Assembly (NCBI GenBank): GCA_029261955.1 | Contig: JAJDAI010000839.1 | Coordinates: forward strand, 1-5,621 | DNA: 5,621 nucleotides | DNA from: Deltaproteobacteria bacterium | Lineage (GTDB): Bacteria; Myxococcota_A; UBA796; UBA9615 | Direction of reading: 5' to 3' | Part shown: piece after piece, positions 1 to 5,621 of the stretch | How the letters are laid out: each line of letters begins with the position of its first letter | How positions within the stretch are numbered: position 1 is the first letter of the stretch | Position numbers and translations under genes: made by a program | The notes under the pieces: model-generated | Told to the model about the DNA's origin: nothing | The model's input: the letters and a program-made list of their open reading frames with translations, nothing else | Databases searched by the model: none

Positions 1-2833
1 CCTGCCGGGCCGTTGATCCACCACTCGGTGTGGTCCGCGCGGACGTACTCCAAGCGGCGAGCGCAGCGGCCGTCGAGGTCCAGGTTGCGCGGCTCCAGAC
101 AGGGGCCTTCCGTGGGGTCGACCGCCTCCGCGAGGCGCAGGGCGCCAGCTCGGCCCCAGGCTTGGAATCGCAGCGTCGCCGTCCAACGATCGCGCGCCGT
201 GGAGGGCTCGAGGAACACCCCGTCCGCGTCGAAGGAGGCCCTCAGCCCCTGCGCGCGGTTGACGGCCGCGAGGCCTGCGGCTCCGACTCGAAACCGGTAC
301 TCGGACCGCTCGATCCCCGAGCGGACCGATGCCAACCACCTCTCGGGCGCGGCCTCGGAGGGGTCGAGCGCCAACCGGACCGTTGATCCATCGGGGGGCA
401 GCGGAACTGCGAGCTCGCCCAACCCGTCCTGTCCTGCGGACTGGCAGCCCAGGAGCAGCGCCAGGCCCAGCATCGGCAGGGCCCGCCCGCGGCGCCTTCG
501 ACGACGCCCAACCGCTGCAACGACCGTCAACATCCCCAACATCCACCCTGCCCTGGTCGGCATCGCCCCCCCCGTTCCGTCGCAGAAGCAGCCGGCCTGG
601 GCCCGGCAGGACGGCTCGTCCCAGTCGGTCAAGCCGTCGCAGTCGTTGTCGATCCCGTCGTTGCAGACCCCGGCGCTGAGCTCGCTCCCTTCGGGGCTCG
701 CTCCTGCGTCGTCGCCCTGGCAGTCGCCACCGCAGCCGAGCCAACCGTCACCGTCACCGTCGAGCTCGTCGGCCGGGACCTCACCGTCGCAGTCGTTGTC
801 GATCCCGTCGCAAAGCTCGAGCCGACCGTCGGCCCGGACCGGGTCCTGATCGTCGCAGTCCGCGCAGGCTGGGCTGCCGTCTCCGTCCTCATCCTGCTCG
901 TCCGGGGCGAAGCCATCGCAGTCGGTGTCCACCCCGTCGCAGACCTCCTCGCTCTGCGGGTTCACGGCCGGGTTCTGATCGTCGCAGTCCTCGCACTCCC
1001 GAGAGCCGTCGCCATCGGTGTCCGCCTCGATCAGGTTGCCGTTGCAGTTGTTGTCGAGGCCGTCGCAGAGCTCGTCGGCGTTGGGGTAGGTGTCCGGCTC
1101 CTGGTCGTCGCAGTCCCCGCCGACGTCGCTGTAGCCCTCGGCCTCGCAGTCGCCACCGGGGAGCACCACCTGGACCTGGCCGTGGCCATCGCCATCGAGG
1201 TCCTGGAAGCAGGACACGGCGTCCGATCCGTCGCAATCCTGGTCGATGCCGTCGTCAGGAACATCGAGGGCGATGGCGTGGATGGCCGCGTCGAGGTCGG
1301 CGCAGTCGCTCACATCGGGGTCGCCGTCGCCATCCCAGTCCGCGTCGCCGGCGTGGAGCAGGACCCGCCCCTCCTCGGCCTCCCCGTCCTCCCAGCGTGA
1401 GGCCCCGATGACGAACTCGGCGACGCCGTCGCCATCGACGTCCCCCGCCGCGGCCACGGGCAGGCCGAACCAGCTCTGCTCCTGGCCGGTGCGATCCGCG
1501 ACGGGCACCGGCCCCTCGGGCGAGCCCAGGTAGAGCCAGGCCCTGCCCCGTCGACCGGACAGCGCGCGGTGGCCCCCGATCACGATGTCCGCCAGCCCGT
1601 CGAGGTTCACGTCGCCCGCTGTGCTGACGGAGATGCCGAACTGAGCCATCGCGATGTCCGACTCGACGCTCCAGAGCTGGCCTCCAGGCCCCGCCGGTGA
1701 GCCAGCGACGAGCCAGGCGCGCCCCTCATTCTCCTCCGAGCGGTCCCAGCCGCTGGCTCCAAAGAGGAGGTCGTCGAAGCCGTCTCCGTCCACATCCCCC
1801 GCCCCCGCGACCGAGCCCCCGAGGCGGGACGTCGCACGCTCCGAGTCGAAGAACCAGACCGGCGAGGCCTCCAGGCCAGCAGCCGAGCCCAGAAAGACCA
1901 GGACCCGCCCCTCCTCGCTCTCCCCAGCGCTGGTCCACGGTGCCCCCGCGACCACGTCGGCAAAGCCGTCGCTGTTCAGGTCCCCCGCAGAGGAGACGGA
2001 GAAGCCCAGCCGGCCCAGGGAGTCGTCCGTGTAGACGAGGTCGGCCTCCTCGCCGAGTCCGTCGGGGCCACCGCGGAAGAGGTGCATCCGCCCTTGATCG
2101 TCCGCATCTCCGTCCCATTGGGGCTCACCGACCACGACGTCGTCGTAGCCGTCCCCGTCGACGTCGCCGGCCGACGCCGCCGAGCGCCCGAAGGCCGCGC
2201 CCGCCTGCTCGCCGGCCACCTGCCACGCGGCTTCACCCTCGAGGCCGGCGGCGGAACCGAGGAAGAGCAGGGCACGCCCGACATCGCCCGATCCGTCATT
2301 CCAGCCCCGCTGGGCGACCAGGACGTCGTCGAAGCCGTCCCCGTTGACATCGCCCGCCCCCGTCGCCAGGGCCTGCTCGGTCAACGAGGTGCCGAGCTCC
2401 GCTCCCGCCAGGGACCAGGGCGCGTCGTCACCGAGCCCGGCGGGCGAGCCCATGTAGAGCAAGAAGGCCCCGTCGGGCTGAGTCAGGCCGTCCTGGCCGG
2501 GGCTGGTCACGAGGAGATCGTCGAAGCCGTCGCCGTTGACGTCGCCCGCGGACGCCACCCAGCGACCGAACAGGGCGCCGGGCTGGTCGCCAGACAGCGT
2601 CCAGGACGGCGCAGCCAGGTCGGCGAGGGCTAGGGAGCCAGCCACCTCGAGCTGCTGCGAGCAGGCCGGCATCGAGGCCAGGAGCGCGGCCACCAGGAGC
2701 GACGAGGCTCGCCTCGGAGACCAGGGCCTGGCCTGGACGGCCGACGAGGGGCGGGAGGCGCGCACCTCGGGGAGCGGCGCATCGGAGGGGGTGGGCTGGG
2801 GCATGGCTGCTCGGAGTTCCCTGGTTGAGCGGC

Positions 2834-2837
<4 letters not shown>
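1..2837 (-). CDS. FG-GAP / MopE-type surface protein with MYXO-CTERM-like tag, fused in frame to a lipoprotein start (3' partial)
   Basis: The frame is open from GTG 2837 to the left edge, giving 945 codons with no stop. The GTG is chosen for its GGAGG and the GTGA overlap. ATG 2804 and GTG 2765 are alternatives that would shorten an unusually long region before the signal core. Using GTG as residue 1: residues 45-59 are hydrophobic and end MPAC, a weak lipobox with Cys 59. Seven FG-GAP cores start at 98, 162, 224, 285, 347, 408 and 465. Five MopE-type units span 511-735, the first and last divergent. Residues 750-783 look like a MYXO-CTERM tag: C-F-C, a Gly-rich linker, a short hydrophobic helix and six Arg. 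A normal tagged protein would end there. Instead the frame runs on into a second signal-like segment with lipobox LLLGC (Cys 798) and a new domain ending EWWINGPAG at the edge. Either two genes have merged or this is a polyprotein. The first part is exported and probably surface-anchored. Confidence 0.88.
3..542 (-). other. Possible separate downstream gene: lipoprotein start of a third FG-GAP-type protein (in-frame, 3' partial)
   Basis: Within the long frame, ATG 542 (with AGGG 8 bases upstream) or ATG 533 could begin an independent gene that shares its first codons with the preceding tag. From ATG 542 the window shows 180 residues. They are an Arg-rich n-region, the hydrophobic core ALPMLGLALLLG, lipobox L-L-G-C with Cys 33, then a region with YRFRVGAAGLAAVNRAQGL, FDADGVFLEPS and finally EWWINGPAG. 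I recognise this last pattern, from memory, as typical of the N-terminal domain before the repeats in large myxobacterial FG-GAP/integrin-like proteins, where the W-x-x-N-G-P motif is followed by a LEQGF-like segment. The next residues are outside the window. A complete signal followed by a typical first domain argues that this was, or still is, its own gene. Confidence 0.5.
489..590 (-). other. MYXO-CTERM-like sorting tag inside the open frame
   Basis: Residues 750-783 of the second protein read C-F-C-D-G, a Gly-rich linker, then PTRAGW, the short hydrophobic stretch MLGMLTVVAAVG and six Arg. This is the layout of the MYXO-CTERM tag: a Cys-containing motif, a transmembrane helix and an Arg cluster at the extreme C-terminus. 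That tag is handled by myxosortases in Myxococcota. Here the Arg cluster is not followed by a stop. The hydrophobic stretch is short but comparable with such tags. Confidence 0.72.
566..573 (-). repeat. G8 homopolymer at the tag linker
   Basis: Eight consecutive G on the minus strand (C on the plus) encode part of the Gly-rich linker between the Cys motif and the helix of the tag. With eight G the frame is correct for the helix and Arg run. Loss of one G would move reading to a frame with TGA at 529-527, giving the ending DGTGGRCRPGQGGCWGC. Gain of one G opens a long different frame. Homopolymers like this are prone to slippage and to sequencing error. Confidence 0.6.
633..1307 (-). repeat. 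Five MopE-type repeat units (second protein)
   Basis: This stretch codes for residues 511-735 of the second protein. The second to fourth units are canonical, with DCDD at 575, 618 and 660 and ends such as CDGIDNDCDG. The first (DCADLDAAIH...DQDCDG) and last (DCQGDD...CNDGIDNDCDG) are divergent. One unit ends NNCNG instead of NDCDG. The array lies between the propeller and the C-terminal tag, so it may serve as a rigid stalk or a Ca2+/metal-stabilised spacer; that role is inferred from position. Confidence 0.83.
634..810 (-). repeat. Exact 27-bp direct repeat pair, 150 bp apart
   Basis: Positions 634-660 and 784-810 are identical over 27 bases, and the flanking bases differ. Both encode the peptide DGIDNDCDG within consecutive MopE-type units, in the same phase. 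The 150-base offset is a multiple of three, so recombination between them would delete or add exactly 50 codons without breaking the frame. Confidence 0.8.
1350..2603 (-). repeat. Seven FG-GAP repeats (second protein)
   Basis: This stretch codes for residues 79-496 of the second protein (GTG numbering). Cores such as GDVNGDGFDDLLVTSP recur every 57-64 residues, each followed by a GRxxLFLGSxxGL strand. The repeats differ from those of the first protein: they use GSxAGLE links rather than LxDADAKLxGE, so the arrays are not a recent simple duplication of one another. Seven copies again fit one closed propeller. In the last core the usual DD is replaced by AEF, so that blade may bind Ca2+ poorly. 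Confidence 0.87.
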
Positions 2838-5170
<2,333 letters not shown>

Positions 5171-5181
5171 TCGTTGCGTCG

Positions 5182-5185
5182 CTCC
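5182..5185 (-). promoter_or_regulatory. Ribosome binding site of the first FG-GAP lipoprotein
   Basis: GGAG on the minus strand lies 11 bases before the ATG at 5170-5168. It supports this start over an upstream in-frame start at 5317. That longer version would add 49 Gly/Arg-rich residues in front of a complete signal peptide. The spacing is slightly long, so the site is moderate rather than strong. Confidence 0.55.
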
Positions 5186-5277
5186 GCGGGGACCGTCGTC
5201 GGCTCGCCCTGGTCGGTGACGCCGCAGAGCGCCAACGCTCGACATCGACATCGAGGTCAGACCCGCAGGCGTCGCTT

Positions 5278-5302
5278 CCCCACCGCCTCCCCCACCCCCT
5301 CC
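5278..5302 (-). other. G-rich tract in the leader, possible G-quadruplex
   Basis: Read on the minus strand, these 25 bases contain six G-runs of lengths 2, 5, 5, 2, 2 and 4, separated by single bases. The tract lies about 110-130 bases upstream of the lipoprotein start, on the strand that would be mRNA if the leader is transcribed. A two-tier quadruplex could form from these runs. A clean three-tier one would need a fourth run of at least three G, which is absent. No regulatory role is shown. Confidence 0.3.
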
Positions 5303-5420
5303 GGGGACGAGAGGCACGCCCGCGCTTGACGAGTGTCATGGATGCCGGGCGTCGCCACAAGGCCGTTTCGCGGCTTCGTCGGCGCGTCGTCGCGCGCTGG
5401 AGCATCGACACGAGCTGACT

Positions 5421-5449
5421 GGCGGGGCCGCCCGGCCGCGCCCCCCGCC
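5421..5449 (-). terminator. GC-only inverted repeat, possible transcription-end hairpin
   Basis: GGCGGGG at 5421-5427 is matched by its reverse complement CCCCGCC at 5443-5449, leaving a 15-base loop that is itself GC-rich. It begins about 70 bases after the stop of the glycosyltransferase-like gene in the direction of transcription. A second short stem, CGCCC/GGGCG at 5446-5450 and 5457-5461, overlaps it. No T-run follows on the minus strand, so a classical intrinsic terminator is not shown. Inverted repeats like this also arise by chance in such GC-rich sequence. Confidence 0.22.
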
Positions 5450-5519
5450 CGGGGAAGGGCGTCTCACGCATGAGCACCGGAGTGTGGCCCCCTCGGAGAT
5501 CTCGCCTCCCCCTGGGCGC

Positions 5520-5621
5520 TCACTCCACCCGGCCGCCCTCTCCCAGGCGCAGGGTCTTGCCCCGCCACTCCACCGTCTTCACGAAGGGCGCGCGCGCCCA
5601 GGTGGCGATGAGCACGGCGTC
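5520..5621 (-). CDS. C-terminus of a probable membrane glycosyltransferase (partial)
   Basis: This is the 3' end of a minus-strand gene that enters from the right edge. It has 33 codons followed by TGA at 5522-5520, and the first codon in the window is complete and in frame. The visible peptide begins DAVLIATWARAPFVKT, continues with VEWRGKTLRL and ends GGRVE. A hydrophobic/aromatic stretch followed by V-x-W-R-G, a short basic beta-like segment and a Gly-Arg ending resembles the C-terminal tail of ceramide-glucosyltransferase-like or HpnI-like family 2/21 glycosyltransferases. There the tail follows the last membrane helices and faces the cytoplasm. That family call rests on the recalled tail pattern only, because the catalytic domain lies outside the window. 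Coding phase, high GC at third positions and a clean stop support a real gene end. A gap of 349 bases separates it from the next gene, so a shared transcript is uncertain. Confidence 0.6.
   Translation of the reverse strand, partial: DAVLIATWARAPFVKTVEWRGKTLRLGEGGRVE

Larger units (their letters stand above)
5171..5519. other. 349-bp intergenic region, no credible gene
   Basis: This gap lies between the glycosyltransferase-like stop and the start of the FG-GAP lipoprotein. Open frames cross it on both strands, but they encode Arg/Pro/Gly-rich low-complexity peptides of the kind expected by chance in GC-rich DNA, with no recognisable domain. The region holds a GC-only inverted repeat near the upstream gene's end and a G-rich tract on the coding strand. 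I see no convincing sigma-70 or sigma-54 promoter. It is the likely place for the promoter and leader of the downstream surface-protein cassette, but that is inference from position. Confidence 0.6.

Noticed and set aside
13..849. A 278-codon plus-strand open frame rich in Ser/Pro/Arg
   Set aside because: Low-complexity shadow opposite the MopE-type units and the fused lipoprotein region. The minus frame has recognisable domains throughout.
2663..2720. Possible Tat signal (SPRRASSLLVAALLA) in the second protein
   Set aside because: The twin Arg is present, but the consensus Phe-Leu-Lys positions are not matched and Ca2+-type propellers do not require Tat export. Sec export is more likely.
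5171..5317. A 49-residue N-terminal extension of the first lipoprotein, from 5317
   Set aside because: It would bury a complete lipoprotein signal peptide behind a Gly/Arg-rich stretch, and the G-run tract coding for it looks non-coding.
5325..5355. TTGAC on the plus strand as a -35 element
   Set aside because: No -10-like sequence occurs at suitable spacing and no gene follows on that strand.

Overview
The window is very GC-rich and all convincing genes lie on the minus strand. It most resembles a Myxococcota (or related deltaproteobacterial) genome. The reasons are large secreted, Asp-rich proteins built from MopE-type DCDD...CDGxDNDCDG units and FG-GAP (integrin-alpha-like) repeats, and a C-terminal segment that looks like a MYXO-CTERM sorting tag.

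Layout in transcription order, right to left. (1) 5520-5621: the last 33 codons of a gene entering from the right edge, probably a membrane glycosyltransferase. (2) 5171-5519: a 349-bp gap with no credible gene, holding a GC-only inverted repeat and a G-rich tract. (3) 2834-5170: a complete 778-residue predicted lipoprotein with five MopE-type units followed by seven FG-GAP repeats. (4) 1-2837: a second surface protein that overlaps the previous stop by 4 bases (GTGA) and has a good Shine-Dalgarno inside the upstream gene. Its domain order is reversed: seven FG-GAP repeats, then five MopE-type units, then a MYXO-CTERM-like tag.

The second frame does not stop after the tag. It continues in phase through the tag's arginine run into a lipoprotein signal sequence (lipobox LLLGC) and then a domain resembling the N-terminus of another large FG-GAP-type surface protein, leaving the window still open. 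So either two genes have been fused by loss of the intervening stop, or one polyprotein could be cut by a sortase-like enzyme and by signal peptidase II. A run of eight G sits just before the join. Losing one G would create a stop 46 bases further on.

Together this is a cassette of tandem, probably calcium-binding, cell-surface beta-propeller proteins, likely co-transcribed. Their ligand and biological role cannot be read from the sequence.
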